From NCBI RefSeq assembly GCF_018310695.1, contig NZ_JAGXCY010000043.1:1-34985 (forward strand): DNA of 34,985 nt, in the 5' to 3' direction. Source of the stretch: Paenibacillus sp. Marseille-Q4541. Its GTDB lineage: Bacteria > Bacillota > Bacilli > Paenibacillales > Paenibacillaceae. Below, piece by piece: positions 22,611 to 32,046 of the stretch. The notes below the pieces were generated by a model. The model was not told the DNA's origin and made no database searches. It saw nothing but the letters and a program-made list of their open reading frames with translations. Position numbers and translations under genes: made by a program. Within the stretch, counting starts at the first letter, position 1, and every line of letters begins with the position of its first letter.

Positions 22611-23417
22611 GTGAATGTAAGCATGGGAGCCGTACGAAAGAATAAAAAACAATCATCGGTACAGCCTGACAGCAAACTGTCAGATTATTCGGTACATACG
22701 TTAAGCAGTCGGCAAAGGGCATTATGTATCACGGTTAGTGTGATCCTTTTTTGCAGTATAGGCTACCTGTTCTATCATCACTGGGTGATGAGCTTAGTGT
22801 TAGCCTCAGCATCGCTGCTAACTCCAAAATACTATAACCGCTATCTGCTAGAAAAGCGACGTTCTGCATTAAGTCTTCATTTTAAGCAGGCACTCTATTC
22901 TTTATCCTCCTCTCTTGCAGCAGGGAAATCAGTAGAAAATGCGTTCAGAGAGGCTGTGCTGGACCTTCGAATGCTGGATCCGCAAGCGGACCACGACCTG
23001 ATTCGCGAGTTCACCATTATTTGCACACGAATGGAGTATGGTCAGCCCATCGAGGAAGCCTTGCTTGATTTTGCCAACCGAGCCCAAATGGAGGATATTA
23101 CGAATTTCGCGGATGTGTTTGTAACTTGTAAGCGCACTGGGGGCGATCTCGTTGAAGTGGTGAGAAGAACTTCTTCGGTCATTGGAGAAAAGCTGGATAT
23201 ACAGCAAGAAATTGCGGTAACCGTTTCCCAGAAAAAGTTTGAGTCTAAAGCGATGTTTGCAGCACCTTTTGTATTTTTGTTTGTTCTTAGTGTTGCTTCA
23301 CCGGAGTTTCTCGCTCCTTTGTATAGTCCCGCCGGATATGTGATCTCAAGTGTATCTATCGTAATTTTATTTGCTTGTTTTTTATGGGTGAACCGAATTA
23401 TGAATATCCGGGTGTAA
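22611..23417 (+). CDS. tadB: TadB-like inner-membrane platform protein (T2SSF)
   Basis: This 268-residue platform subunit has two N-terminal hydrophobic segments, the cytoplasmic T2SSF domain (FKQALYSLSSSLAAGKSVENA, then FADVFVTCKRTGGDLVEVV) and two C-terminal hydrophobic segments. It couples the ATPase to pilin extraction. I choose GTG 22611, 8 nt after AGAGAGG. The GTG at 22602 overlaps the ribosome site itself. Partner of the next gene. Confidence 0.9.
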   Translation: MNVSMGAVRKNKKQSSVQPDSKLSDYSVHTLSSRQRALCITVSVILFCSIGYLFYHHWVMSLVLASASLLTPKYYNRYLLEKRRSALSLHFKQALYSLSSSLAAGKSVENAFREAVLDLRMLDPQADHDLIREFTIICTRMEYGQPIEEALLDFANRAQMEDITNFADVFVTCKRTGGDLVEVVRRTSSVIGEKLDIQQEIAVTVSQKKFESKAMFAAPFVFLFVLSVASPEFLAPLYSPAGYVISSVSIVILFACFLWVNRIMNIRV

Positions 23418-23430
23418 GGGAGATGACCTT

Positions 23431-24303
23431 GTGATTATCATTTGTGGTTCGATAGCTGCGCTACTAGGAATATGGTGGATCCTTGCAAATAGAACAGCAA
23501 AAGTGAGATTTCAGAGACTTAATCAGGTAGATATGCCGGGTCTGCGTTTTCGTAAACTGCATGCACCATTTATAAGTTTAATAGAACGTCTGGAGCTGAC
23601 AAGAAGATTACCTGTATTTATTTACCGTGTGCAACACTCGATCCAGAGAGCGTATGGACCCAAACATGGTCATGAAAAAATGATGCTATTTCTTGCCGAG
23701 ATCCTCGTATACAGCTGGCTTGCTCTAATTGGAGGAGCGGCACTCACGGTAGGTTTAGAAGGGCAACTGATGGGGATTGCTTTCGGTCTTATTCTTGCTA
23801 TAGTTATTCCATTTGCTCAGCTGAAGGATCTGCATGAGAAGGTGAAGCTTCGAGAACAAGATATTTTAATGGAATTACCGGAGTTTCTTAACAAAGTAGT
23901 ACTACTAGTTGGTGCTGGGGAAACCGTGCAGAAGGCGATCATCCACTGTACGGAGCGGAAACAAGGATCAGAGCATCCATTGTACTTAGAACTTGGGCAA
24001 ATGATAGCTGAATGGAATAGTGGGTATTCGTTTCAGCAAGCTTTTGAGCAGTTTAGCAAACGATGCGGTATTCAGGAAGTGTCTATTTTTACAACTACAG
24101 TACTGCTTAACTTTCGGAGGGGTGGCAATGATTTTGTACTTTACCTTCGTGATTTGTCGCGAGTACTGTGGGAAAAACGAAAATCCCTTAGCCGTACGAA
24201 GGGGGAACAAGCTTCCTCAAAGCTTGTATTCCCAATGGTTCTTATTTTTTTGGTAATTGTAATTATGGTTGGTGCACCCTCGTTTATGATGATGAATTTA
24301 TAG
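23431..24303 (+). CDS. tadC: TadC-like inner-membrane platform protein (T2SSF)
   Basis: This second platform protein of 290 residues has an N-terminal membrane segment, two central segments, a T2SSF domain (DILMELPEFLNKVVLLVGAG, then IFTTTVLLNFRRGGNDFVLYL) and a C-terminal hydrophobic pair. The GTG start at 23431 follows AAGGGAG. It lies 13 nt after tadB and just upstream of the pilin gene, the classic Tad order. Confidence 0.9.
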   Translation: MIIICGSIAALLGIWWILANRTAKVRFQRLNQVDMPGLRFRKLHAPFISLIERLELTRRLPVFIYRVQHSIQRAYGPKHGHEKMMLFLAEILVYSWLALIGGAALTVGLEGQLMGIAFGLILAIVIPFAQLKDLHEKVKLREQDILMELPEFLNKVVLLVGAGETVQKAIIHCTERKQGSEHPLYLELGQMIAEWNSGYSFQQAFEQFSKRCGIQEVSIFTTTVLLNFRRGGNDFVLYLRDLSRVLWEKRKSLSRTKGEQASSKLVFPMVLIFLVIVIMVGAPSFMMMNL

Positions 24304-24314
24304 GAGGAAATGGA

Positions 24315-24503
24315 ATGTTAACAATGGTTAAAAACAAGATGATCAGTTTCTGGGAGGAAGAGGATGGCCTGGGTACGCTGGAGATGATCTTAATTATCGG
24401 AGTAATTATTGTGATTGGTCTAATATTTAAGAATGAAATTACTTCGATCGTCAACAAACTACTGAATCAAGTTGGTACAAAAAGTGATGAATTCTTCAAA
24501 TAA
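24315..24503 (+). CDS. Flp-like type IVb pilin
   Basis: This small prepilin has 62 residues: a short charged leader (MLTMVKNKMISFWEEEDG), then the processing site G18 followed by LGTLE with Glu at +5, and a hydrophobic helix MILIIGVIIVIGLIFK. The residue after Glu is Met and not the Tyr of classic Flp. It would be cut by the prepilin peptidase at 28456 and polymerised into a thin pilus, or act as a pseudopilin. The ribosome site is TAGGAGG. It is a single copy with no obvious second pilin gene in the operon. Confidence 0.88.
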   Translation: MLTMVKNKMISFWEEEDGLGTLEMILIIGVIIVIGLIFKNEITSIVNKLLNQVGTKSDEFFK

Positions 24504-24513
24504 GGTTCTTAAA

Positions 24514-25170
24514 TTGAAAAAACATTTAAAAAATGACGAAGGGAGCTTCACCTTTGAAGCCTCCCTCGTGTTTCCTGTCATTTTGTTCACGTTATGTCTG
24601 CTCATGTTCTTTTGCGTTTTGCTATTTCAAAAATCGATGTTATCTCAATACGCCTCCGCATCAGCAGAACGTTCTTCATATAGCTGGGAGAACAGTCACA
24701 AGGAACCGAAGACAGGAGCATTCCCAGAGAGCGAATACGATCGTTTGTACTGGAGATTAGCCGATGATCACATGCTAGGTTCACTTTTCGGCACATTTGG
24801 AGCGGAATCTACTTCCTCTATACCGGTTCCTAGTGAGGTAGCAGAAGGAAATCTTACGGCACAGAAAATGAGCCAGACGACTACATCTTTACCGCCGGCA
24901 TACAGTGGGACTATGGAGTATGAGAATAAGCTAATGAATCGTCAGATAACAACGAAGATAGATCAATTCGTTTCATTACCTATGATAGGATTTTTGCTTT
25001 CTCCAGATCGCAAAATTTATTTTTCAGGAAGAGCAGCTGTTGTCGAGCCAGATGAATTTATTCGCAACATCGAGTTGCTTCGATATTATGGAGCGCGATT
25101 CTCTGGAATGGGAACGCCCGGGAATCCATCAGAAATTGCTCAAATACTAGAAAAACTGATGGGAAAATAA
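24514..25170 (+). CDS. TadE-like pseudopilin-type membrane protein
   Basis: The N terminus carries a prepilin-like motif (NDEGSFTFEASLVFPVILF, Gly followed by SFTFE) and one membrane helix. About 170 extracytoplasmic residues without a recognised fold follow. This matches TadE-like minor pilins. I start it at TTG 24514, 7 nt after AAGGT, giving 218 residues. ATG 24487, overlapping the pilin gene by 17 nt, is possible but has no ribosome site. It likely joins the pilin assembly as a minor component. Confidence 0.8.
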   Translation: MKKHLKNDEGSFTFEASLVFPVILFTLCLLMFFCVLLFQKSMLSQYASASAERSSYSWENSHKEPKTGAFPESEYDRLYWRLADDHMLGSLFGTFGAESTSSIPVPSEVAEGNLTAQKMSQTTTSLPPAYSGTMEYENKLMNRQITTKIDQFVSLPMIGFLLSPDRKIYFSGRAAVVEPDEFIRNIELLRYYGARFSGMGTPGNPSEIAQILEKLMGK

Positions 25171-25196
25171 ACGAAGATGACGGGAGGAGGAAAGGA

Positions 25197-27401
25197 TTGT
25201 TTAAAAAGGGGGAATCGGAATCCGGAGCGGTGACAATTTTTCTGGCATTGGTTTTGGCGGTCATTTTTATGTTCGTTGCTGTATTCATAGATTATGCAAG
25301 AATCGCCGCAATGAAAGTTCAGACCGAGCGATTGTCTCATGCTGCTGTACGTTCAGTTATGTCCTCTTACATGCCAGAACTTCAGCAAAGATACGGTTTG
25401 TTTGCACATAGTGGGGAGCAAGGAGATTTCATTATGTCTAAAGTACTGAATGACAGTACGAAGCCGATTCCGCATAAGGATGGCGTATCCATTATACCGA
25501 TGGAGCTAGATAGTTCAGGACTTAATTTTGAACGTGAACTCGGCAAGTATGATCATTTTAATCAACAGATTCAGGAAGAGATGAAGTATAAAGCCCCTGT
25601 CGATTTTTTATATGAAGCCGTCACTAGGTTTAAGCCGCTCTCTGAGGAACTGAAACAGGCTGCTCATAGTGTTGATGTCCTTCGAAAATTACAGAAATTG
25701 TATGATAAGCGGGAGAAGCTGCTTGAGCAGGCGATTGAGAAAAGAAGAGAAGCAGCACAAATGGCTACAGCAGTTGCAAAAAGGGTCATGGATCCCCCAA
25801 GTAGTTATTTTAGTGACAGTCCGCTAGGAGGGAACATTCGTACGTTGGCAGATGGAGCTGCAAAATATAGTGATTATTACTCTAAATATACAGAGGATGA
25901 GGCAAGAGAGCCGATCAAAAGAATCTATGGTGTGGAGCTAAGTGAATATCGGATGGAGCTATCACGCGTATTGCTTCAAGTAGGCAAGGCCCGAACTGAG
26001 GCAATGAACACACATAAGCAAAAGATTGATGAAGCGAACGGACTCATACAGGAAGCGAAGCAGCTGAATGAACAGATGAGGCAAGTCATTAAGGATGGAG
26101 AGGCAAGAGCTGCTAATCAGGCGTATGACAAAGTAGGACAGGCCAGTACGCCAGGCAAGGGCATACCGGCATCGGGAAATCTGAATGGAGAAGAATTGCG
26201 TAAAAAAACAGAAGAGCTGTTACGTAAAGATTCCGAGTTTACTGCTTTTATCGAGAGTCAGAATCAGCAGTTAACAGAATTCGCAAATGCAGATCAAAAA
26301 GTGGCCACTGCCGAAACTTCGCTTCGCAATCTAACTGACGGTGACTCCTTTCATAAAAGAAGCGTGGTGCTATCGGCAAATAAGGAAATCGACCGATATA
26401 TGGATAGCTACGTAAGATCAGGTGGCAGTAATTTGATAGACCAATCGGCGAAACAAATTGATGATTACAGGGCAGCTGATAAAGAAAGAGCTAAGGTAGA
26501 CAAACAGTCCCAGCAGAAACTGAATGAAGCCCAAAATAAAATCAAATTATTAGTGGCTACGGCAGGACTTGAAGAGAGCACAAAGCAGTTTAATGAACTC
26601 AAAGGTTATTACGATGAGAGTATTACTTTTAATCAAACTAGCAGTGAAGAGTCAGTTGGCACAGAAATGTCCGATGATCCCTACGATGCTGGCGGTGATG
26701 CGATGGCAAACATGGATCAGATGTTTGGAGGTATGGCAGGGTTTGTCGATGTCCTAGGAGATGAACTATTTCAGAATGAATATGCAATGCATTACTTCAG
26801 ATCAGTTGATCTATCTATGTTAGCAGGAAGCAAGACAAATAACAGTACACTAGAACCGGAAGTTTTTTTTCTACCAGAGAGTCAGGAACTCGAGTACATT
26901 ATTTACGGTTTTCATAACCCTTACGGAAATATTACGGCAGCATATGGTGAGGTGTTTACAATACGTCTTGCGATACGAACGATGGAGGGCCTTGTAGAGA
27001 GCAGTAAACTTGGTAATCCGCTCCTTATTCTTTCCAAAGCGATCCTCTATGGATTAGAACATGCGCTTGCCGACATGACGTCCCTTGCTGACGATGGAAA
27101 AGTAGAATTGTCCAAATATGCAAAGCAAATATCAGTAACCTATCGAGATCATCTACGCTTATTTCTGCTTGCACACAGTAATAACGAGAAGAAAATGTCA
27201 CGAATGATGGCTTTGATACGCTTGAACACCGATGTTGATCTAACGAAAACATATACCTATGCATCAGGGGTGACAGGAATGAGAATGAAGTTATGGTTCT
27301 TGCCTGGAATAACCAAAATGTTAGGAGTCATTTCCGGAAGTGCTGACCGTGTTGAGAATGGTGATGTCTATATCACGCTTCAGTCGGATTACTCCTACTA
27401 G
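25197..27401 (+). CDS. Large Tad-locus protein, DUF5702/TadG-like
   Basis: This 734-residue protein has an N-terminal pilin-like segment (ESGAVTIFLALVLAVIFMFV then AVFIDYARIA) that probably anchors it in the membrane. Long charged helices rich in Glu, Lys and Gln at roughly 150-480 look like coiled coils. A conserved-looking C-terminal region (YIIYGFHNPYGNITAAYGEV onward) follows. The layout resembles DUF5702 proteins found in Firmicute Tad loci and takes the place of TadG. The TTG start at 25197 is 6 nt after GGAGGAGG. The exact role in the surface structure is unknown. Confidence 0.82.
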   Translation: MFKKGESESGAVTIFLALVLAVIFMFVAVFIDYARIAAMKVQTERLSHAAVRSVMSSYMPELQQRYGLFAHSGEQGDFIMSKVLNDSTKPIPHKDGVSIIPMELDSSGLNFERELGKYDHFNQQIQEEMKYKAPVDFLYEAVTRFKPLSEELKQAAHSVDVLRKLQKLYDKREKLLEQAIEKRREAAQMATAVAKRVMDPPSSYFSDSPLGGNIRTLADGAAKYSDYYSKYTEDEAREPIKRIYGVELSEYRMELSRVLLQVGKARTEAMNTHKQKIDEANGLIQEAKQLNEQMRQVIKDGEARAANQAYDKVGQASTPGKGIPASGNLNGEELRKKTEELLRKDSEFTAFIESQNQQLTEFANADQKVATAETSLRNLTDGDSFHKRSVVLSANKEIDRYMDSYVRSGGSNLIDQSAKQIDDYRAADKERAKVDKQSQQKLNEAQNKIKLLVATAGLEESTKQFNELKGYYDESITFNQTSSEESVGTEMSDDPYDAGGDAMANMDQMFGGMAGFVDVLGDELFQNEYAMHYFRSVDLSMLAGSKTNNSTLEPEVFFLPESQELEYIIYGFHNPYGNITAAYGEVFTIRLAIRTMEGLVESSKLGNPLLILSKAILYGLEHALADMTSLADDGKVELSKYAKQISVTYRDHLRLFLLAHSNNEKKMSRMMALIRLNTDVDLTKTYTYASGVTGMRMKLWFLPGITKMLGVISGSADRVENGDVYITLQSDYSY

Positions 27402-27437
27402 ACTTTCCAGTTCATAATTATTAGGGGCTAATAGATA

Positions 27438-28439
27438 ATGAGAATCCAAAATAAGCGCTATAGACGGAGTAATAAGAAAGACAATCATATGATGTCGGAC
27501 AAGGGGAGTATTGTACTCGATGCTTCTCTCGTCATGCCCATTTTTCTTTTTTTTATTGTATTTCTGATTTATTTCGTTCAGATGACTTTGTTTGTAACTG
27601 CCTTGCAAACGGCTGCATCGGAAACAGCAAAAAAGATATCTGCGCATATGTACCCTGTATCTCTCGCAGTTGATGCGGCTGGAGCAGTAGATTCGGGATG
27701 GAATGGTATGGGACTCCCAGGTTCAGGTGATGGAGGGATTTTTCCTATTCCTGAGTTGTCTCTTACCGATATGGTTGCAAAATATGCTTCTGCGCTGCCC
27801 GAACCTATTGGTGAATGGGCTTCTATGGCAGCTGCAAGTGGAGAAGCGCCTCTTCTACATCTGCAAAGTTCTGCTTCGGAAACCGTTCTGGACCCAGTTA
27901 TTAAGCCGCTGATCTCTCCTGTAATCGAGAATACCGTACTCGAATACGACCGGATTCATGTAAATGGGATTGATTTACCGAATCTCAAAGAAAATACAAA
28001 TCCATATTTTGGCGTTGAGCTAACGTACGAGTTGCCGCTCAAAGTACCTTTTATAGGGAAAAGCATTCGAATCCAGGCTAGTAGCAAAGAGAGAATCTGG
28101 ATTGGCGCTACGGACGAAGGAACATCAGAAGGGGATGGAAATTCAGACTCAAAAGGAAATGTTTCACTTTTGTCTAAGCCAGAACCGGCTTATATAGCTA
28201 GGCAGGCAACCATTCGTGCCAAAATTACGCCAGGGGCTTCTGCAAACTTGTCGGTTTTTTACAAAACAGGGGAGAGCACTGCGAAGCATGTAGGGTGGGC
28301 TACGGCAGACGAGAATGGGTATGTGGAGTGGACCTGGTTTGTGGGTACGAGAACAACGCCAGGAACGTGGCCATTTGTTATTGAAACAAGTGACGGAGCT
28401 AGGTTGGAAGTTATGTTTGAGGTTGCTTCAAAGTCATAA
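27438..28439 (+). CDS. TadE-like protein with C-terminal beta-sandwich-like extension
   Basis: This 333-residue protein has a pilin-like N terminus (DKGSIVLDASLVMPIFLFF, Gly followed by SIVLD with Asp at +5) and one membrane helix. An outside region follows, ending in about 95 residues (ARQATIRAKITPGASANLSV to the end) that look like an Ig-like or beta-sandwich domain with repeated W/T/G strands. Ordinary TadE proteins are about half this length. The ATG at 27438 follows AGGGGC at a long spacing. ATGs at 27489 and 27492 are alternatives without a good ribosome site. Confidence 0.8.
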   Translation: MRIQNKRYRRSNKKDNHMMSDKGSIVLDASLVMPIFLFFIVFLIYFVQMTLFVTALQTAASETAKKISAHMYPVSLAVDAAGAVDSGWNGMGLPGSGDGGIFPIPELSLTDMVAKYASALPEPIGEWASMAAASGEAPLLHLQSSASETVLDPVIKPLISPVIENTVLEYDRIHVNGIDLPNLKENTNPYFGVELTYELPLKVPFIGKSIRIQASSKERIWIGATDEGTSEGDGNSDSKGNVSLLSKPEPAYIARQATIRAKITPGASANLSVFYKTGESTAKHVGWATADENGYVEWTWFVGTRTTPGTWPFVIETSDGARLEVMFEVASKS

Positions 28440-28455
28440 AGGAAGTGGATATGTT

Positions 28456-28980
28456 ATGGAAATGGTTTACTATGGATGTGGAATTTTTGTATTCGCTGCG
28501 TTTATTACAGACATCAGAACAATGCGAATTCCGAATCTATTATCCTTGTCAGCTATGATTAGTGGGCTGATCGTACATTTGGTTATGGACGGGATACAAG
28601 GAATTCTGATGAGTATAAGCGGACTTGCTACTGGTTTTGGAATGATGTTTGTACTTTATCTCTTTGGGGCGGTGGGCGCAGGAGATGTCAAAATCTTCGG
28701 GGGTATTGGTGCATGGACAGGGGTCTTGTTTACGGTTCAAGCTATGGTGTACTCCATTATTATTGCTGGTGCGATTGGTTTCATTATTTTGTTATGGAAA
28801 AAACAGGCCGTGCAAAGATTGGGTAAGACGATCTTATATATAACTGGACGAATAGTTCCAGGGATTGTACCTTCTAGTTCAGATCACACCTACCATCCGA
28901 TTAAGGAAGGACTCCGATTTCCCTTTATGATTGCCGTGTTGCCTGGATTTATTAGTGTTTGCGGCCTTTATTATTTGTAA
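28456..28980 (+). CDS. tadV: Prepilin peptidase, A24 family (TadV/CpaA-like)
   Basis: This 174-residue membrane aspartic peptidase cleaves and may methylate Tad prepilins. The two catalytic Asp residues are Asp19 in FITDIRTMRIPN and Asp77 in GAGDVK. About five membrane helices are seen. The frame is open upstream into the preceding gene, but ATG 28456, about 10 nt after AAAGGAAG, gives the usual short A24 form without the N-terminal Cys domain. It is the only peptidase in the locus and should process the Flp-like and TadE-like proteins. Confidence 0.9.
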   Translation: MEMVYYGCGIFVFAAFITDIRTMRIPNLLSLSAMISGLIVHLVMDGIQGILMSISGLATGFGMMFVLYLFGAVGAGDVKIFGGIGAWTGVLFTVQAMVYSIIIAGAIGFIILLWKKQAVQRLGKTILYITGRIVPGIVPSSSDHTYHPIKEGLRFPFMIAVLPGFISVCGLYYL

Positions 28981-29043
28981 AGTAGCTTTCAGTTGATGAC
29001 CTCTATAGGAGTATAACGGGTTTGCGTACAAAGGAGAGACGTT

Positions 29044-30870
29044 ATGATTGGCTTAAAACGAGATTTTATACATAACGGTAAAGCAATGATGACGATTGAT
29101 AAAACAGGAGGGTTTATTCGGAATGATCTGAGTGAGGTACAGCTGCAAATGCTTATTTCGAATGCTGTTCCTGGTCATCTGGGGATGTCCATTAAAGAAA
29201 TTAATCAAGAGGTCACTTTTATCTATGATATCACGGGTAAAAAAATGCTTTCCCAAACGGCAAGATATGAGAAGCTAACTTTAAAAGGACTTTTTCAACT
29301 GCTCTTGCAAGTAACTCAAACCTTACTTTCTTGTCCTCAGTACATGCTTGATGAACAGAGGTATGTATTACACGAAGACTATATTTTTACTACGGATACA
29401 CTAGAAGAAGCGAAAGTTTATTTATGCTATATTCCTGCCCCCTTTGAAAAGGAAGTAGAATCTGTACCCCTCCAGCTGAACCAAATGGTCATCAGGTTGA
29501 TGCTTTACGTCAAAGCGCTTGAGGGCTCGGGCATCCAAAGAATTATTCAACTCTGCAATGACAGTAATTTTCAGCTTGTGAACTTGCAGGAACTTTTGAC
29601 TGAATTGCTGCTGAGTGAGTCAGAAGTAGAAGGTAAATCCTCTGTAAAAACGGATATTTCACAAGACATGTTGAATCCACATGCTTCTTTTGACAACAGG
29701 GATCAGACGAAAACTCAAAACCCGCTAAATGGGCCCGGTAATGTTATAGCTGGATTACAGAGATCTACATCGATTCCTAGAACTAAAATTTCCGAATTGC
29801 CTAATCGTTCAAGCCAGGTCTCTCATTCATCAGTTCCTTTTAAGAATGCTCCATTTGAGCAAATAGGCTCATTACGTCCTGATTCAGCAGCAGATTCTAT
29901 GCGTGGCACGATACTTTCTAAAGAAGATGAGGAAGTAGATACAAAACCTTCTAAACCTATTTATTACTGGCTGGGAGGGCTACTCGTTGCATCTATAGTA
30001 TGGAGATTTATATATATGGATGAGCCAACAACGGTAAGACTTGCAATTTGTGTTGTTTTGACAGTAGTTCTAGCTGTTGCGGCTTATATGTTATCGGTAG
30101 GGAAACTCGTTTTAGGTAAAAAAACGAAAAAAGATGTTTATTCCACGAGCAGTGATTTCCCTGACGTTGAGTCTTCTTCTTCCTTCCCCTTATTTCAGGG
30201 GCAACGAGAGGAGACTTCCACACCCGTATTAGGAAAGCGAGGGATTTTTGGTGGTAAGGATAAAAACAAAGAAAATACCGAGCCGTGGCGCTGGAACACA
30301 GAGACTCAGCATGGTGATGAATCTTACCGTGAAATGAATATTCAAAGTTCAAATACTTCTTACAAATTAGAAGCGCTTGGATCAAACCTTTCTTTTTCAG
30401 CATCAGAAGCATTAGAAAATGGATCTAGTGAAACAGCAGCTAGTTACTACGATTCTTTGCGTCATAATACCCAGCTGCTGAATTCTTCCCATGCGCAGGC
30501 AACGGTTCTTCTTACAGATTCAGTACAAAGTGCTGATAACCCAGCTCAGTCCGCTATCCTAACCTCAAAAAAAGGCATATTGGAACGGCAATCGCCCCTT
30601 GGATCAGTAGAACGAATTGAACTAGGTACAGGGAGTTTTATTATTGGACGTTCTGAGGAAGTGTCCCAGTTCGTGGAGAATGGGAAGGGAACTTCTAGGG
30701 CTCATATTGAAATCAGCGCATCCAAAGACCAATACTGCATCAAAGATTTGAATTCCATGAACGGTACGTTGTTGTTAGACAAACCAATGGTTCCCTATAA
30801 GGAATATCCACTCGAAGAAGGGGATTTCTTTATAATTGCTGAGACCAAATATACATTTCATTATGTTTAG
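29044..30870 (+). CDS. Membrane protein with N-terminal DUF6382-like and C-terminal FHA domains
   Basis: This 608-residue protein has a roughly 200-residue N-terminal domain like DUF6382 (MIGLKRDFIHNGKAMMTID onward), a disordered Ser/Pro/Asn linker, two membrane helices near residues 308-350, a second disordered linker and a C-terminal FHA domain. The FHA core is visible as SFIIGRSEEVSQFV, TSRAHIEI and KDLNSMNGTLL, including the Arg, Ser-Arg-x-His and Asn residues that read phospho-threonine. It ends the Tad operon, 63 nt after tadV, with an AAGGAGAG site. A role in signalling to the Tad machine is inferred from position. Its stop overlaps the converging gene by 4 nt. Confidence 0.88.
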   Translation: MIGLKRDFIHNGKAMMTIDKTGGFIRNDLSEVQLQMLISNAVPGHLGMSIKEINQEVTFIYDITGKKMLSQTARYEKLTLKGLFQLLLQVTQTLLSCPQYMLDEQRYVLHEDYIFTTDTLEEAKVYLCYIPAPFEKEVESVPLQLNQMVIRLMLYVKALEGSGIQRIIQLCNDSNFQLVNLQELLTELLLSESEVEGKSSVKTDISQDMLNPHASFDNRDQTKTQNPLNGPGNVIAGLQRSTSIPRTKISELPNRSSQVSHSSVPFKNAPFEQIGSLRPDSAADSMRGTILSKEDEEVDTKPSKPIYYWLGGLLVASIVWRFIYMDEPTTVRLAICVVLTVVLAVAAYMLSVGKLVLGKKTKKDVYSTSSDFPDVESSSSFPLFQGQREETSTPVLGKRGIFGGKDKNKENTEPWRWNTETQHGDESYREMNIQSSNTSYKLEALGSNLSFSASEALENGSSETAASYYDSLRHNTQLLNSSHAQATVLLTDSVQSADNPAQSAILTSKKGILERQSPLGSVERIELGTGSFIIGRSEEVSQFVENGKGTSRAHIEISASKDQYCIKDLNSMNGTLLLDKPMVPYKEYPLEEGDFFIIAETKYTFHYV

Positions 30871-31760
30871 TTATCTTGAAGCTGAGTGATCGCTTCTTTC
30901 AAGCGTGAATAGTCAAAGCGAAAGGCATATTCCTGAGCTTTATCAGGAAATACTTTTTGACCTTCTAGAATTAGAATAGACATGTCGCCAAGCAAAGCTT
31001 TCATCATAAAAGAGGGAACAGGAAACCAATGCGGACGGTGAAGAACTTCTCCGATCGTCTTCCCGAATTCTTCATTAGTGACCGGATGTGGGGAGGACGC
31101 ATTCATAGGACCTCTCATATCAGGAGTACGCACAGCAAAATCAATTAGCTTGATCATATCCTGGATATGTATCCAAGAAACCCACTGCTTCCCATCCCCA
31201 ATAGGACCGCCGACTCCTATCTTATAAGGCATTCTCATAAGAGGGAAGGCACCTTTATTGCCAAGCACAAGGCCGGTTCTAATTTTAACTAGTCTTGTGT
31301 TTGCAAATCTTTTTTCAGCCGCATCTTCCCACTGTATACACACATCAGATAGAAAATCTTCAGTTGTTACTGGTGAATACTCATTAAACGTATCTATTCG
31401 AGATGTTCCATAAATGCCGACGGCTGAAGATTGAATCACGGCTTTAGGCTTGTTTTCTAATCGATCAATGATATCTCCCAATTGATGAACCGAATCAAGG
31501 CGAGATTGAAGTATTTTTGTTTTTGCTTCGGCCGTCCATCGCTGATTCAGTGATTCTCCGGCCAGATTAACGACTGCATCCAGTGACTCAAGTAGATGGG
31601 GATTACTAGCCCATTCATCCCAGGTAATATATTGGTACGAATCCGTATGGTTTTCTCTAACTTTTCTCGTAACAATGAAGACTTCATGCCCTTGTTTTAT
31701 CCAGTAGTTAGCAAGTTGACTTCCTATAAATCCGGTGCCCCCACATATGGCAAGCTTCAT
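30867..31760 (-). CDS. TIGR01777-family epimerase-like NAD(P)-binding protein (YfhF/YfcH-like)
   Basis: This 297-residue extended short-chain dehydrogenase has the nucleotide-binding GGTGFIGSQ at 7-15, the family-typical NLAGESLNQRWT, SSAVGIYGT with the active-site Tyr, and the C-terminal DUF1731-like part (HPVTNEEFGKTIGEVLHRP to KVFPDKAQEYAFRF). The reaction is unknown for the family. The ATG at 31760 follows GGGAGA. It converges on the FHA gene with a 4-nt overlap and no terminator of its own that I can see within that overlap. Confidence 0.92.
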   Translation of the reverse strand: MKLAICGGTGFIGSQLANYWIKQGHEVFIVTRKVRENHTDSYQYITWDEWASNPHLLESLDAVVNLAGESLNQRWTAEAKTKILQSRLDSVHQLGDIIDRLENKPKAVIQSSAVGIYGTSRIDTFNEYSPVTTEDFLSDVCIQWEDAAEKRFANTRLVKIRTGLVLGNKGAFPLMRMPYKIGVGGPIGDGKQWVSWIHIQDMIKLIDFAVRTPDMRGPMNASSPHPVTNEEFGKTIGEVLHRPHWFPVPSFMMKALLGDMSILILEGQKVFPDKAQEYAFRFDYSRLKEAITQLQDN

Positions 31761-31913
31761 TTGATATATTCTCTCCCATCTTATGGCTATATTCTATATA
31801 AACCATTACCAATACATACGTCCCACTCTAAAGATGAAATATACATTTTACAAGAATAACGAAGCTATGTTTCATTACAATTGATAATCAGGATTAGAAG
31901 TTCTGATGATAAT

Positions 31914-31945
31914 AAAAAAAGCCTTCCTAAATACTAAGAAGACTT
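31914..31945 (-). terminator. Terminator of the YneK-like gene
   Basis: On the minus strand AGTCTTCTT (31936-31944) pairs with AGGAAGGCT (31920-31928) with two G-U pairs, followed by seven T. It ends the transcript of the gene at 32047-32517. The 100 nt between stop and hairpin holds nothing I recognise. The stretch 31761-31913 is only the A+T-rich upstream region of the epimerase-like gene. Confidence 0.75.
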
Positions 31946-32046
31946 TTCAAAAATGTAGCAGTTGTTTACCCAACCCAGTAGATCGTTGAGTCAAGTTATG
32001 TTGCTCTTGTCGTTACCAGGTTACATAGCAGTTTCATGCATCTTAC

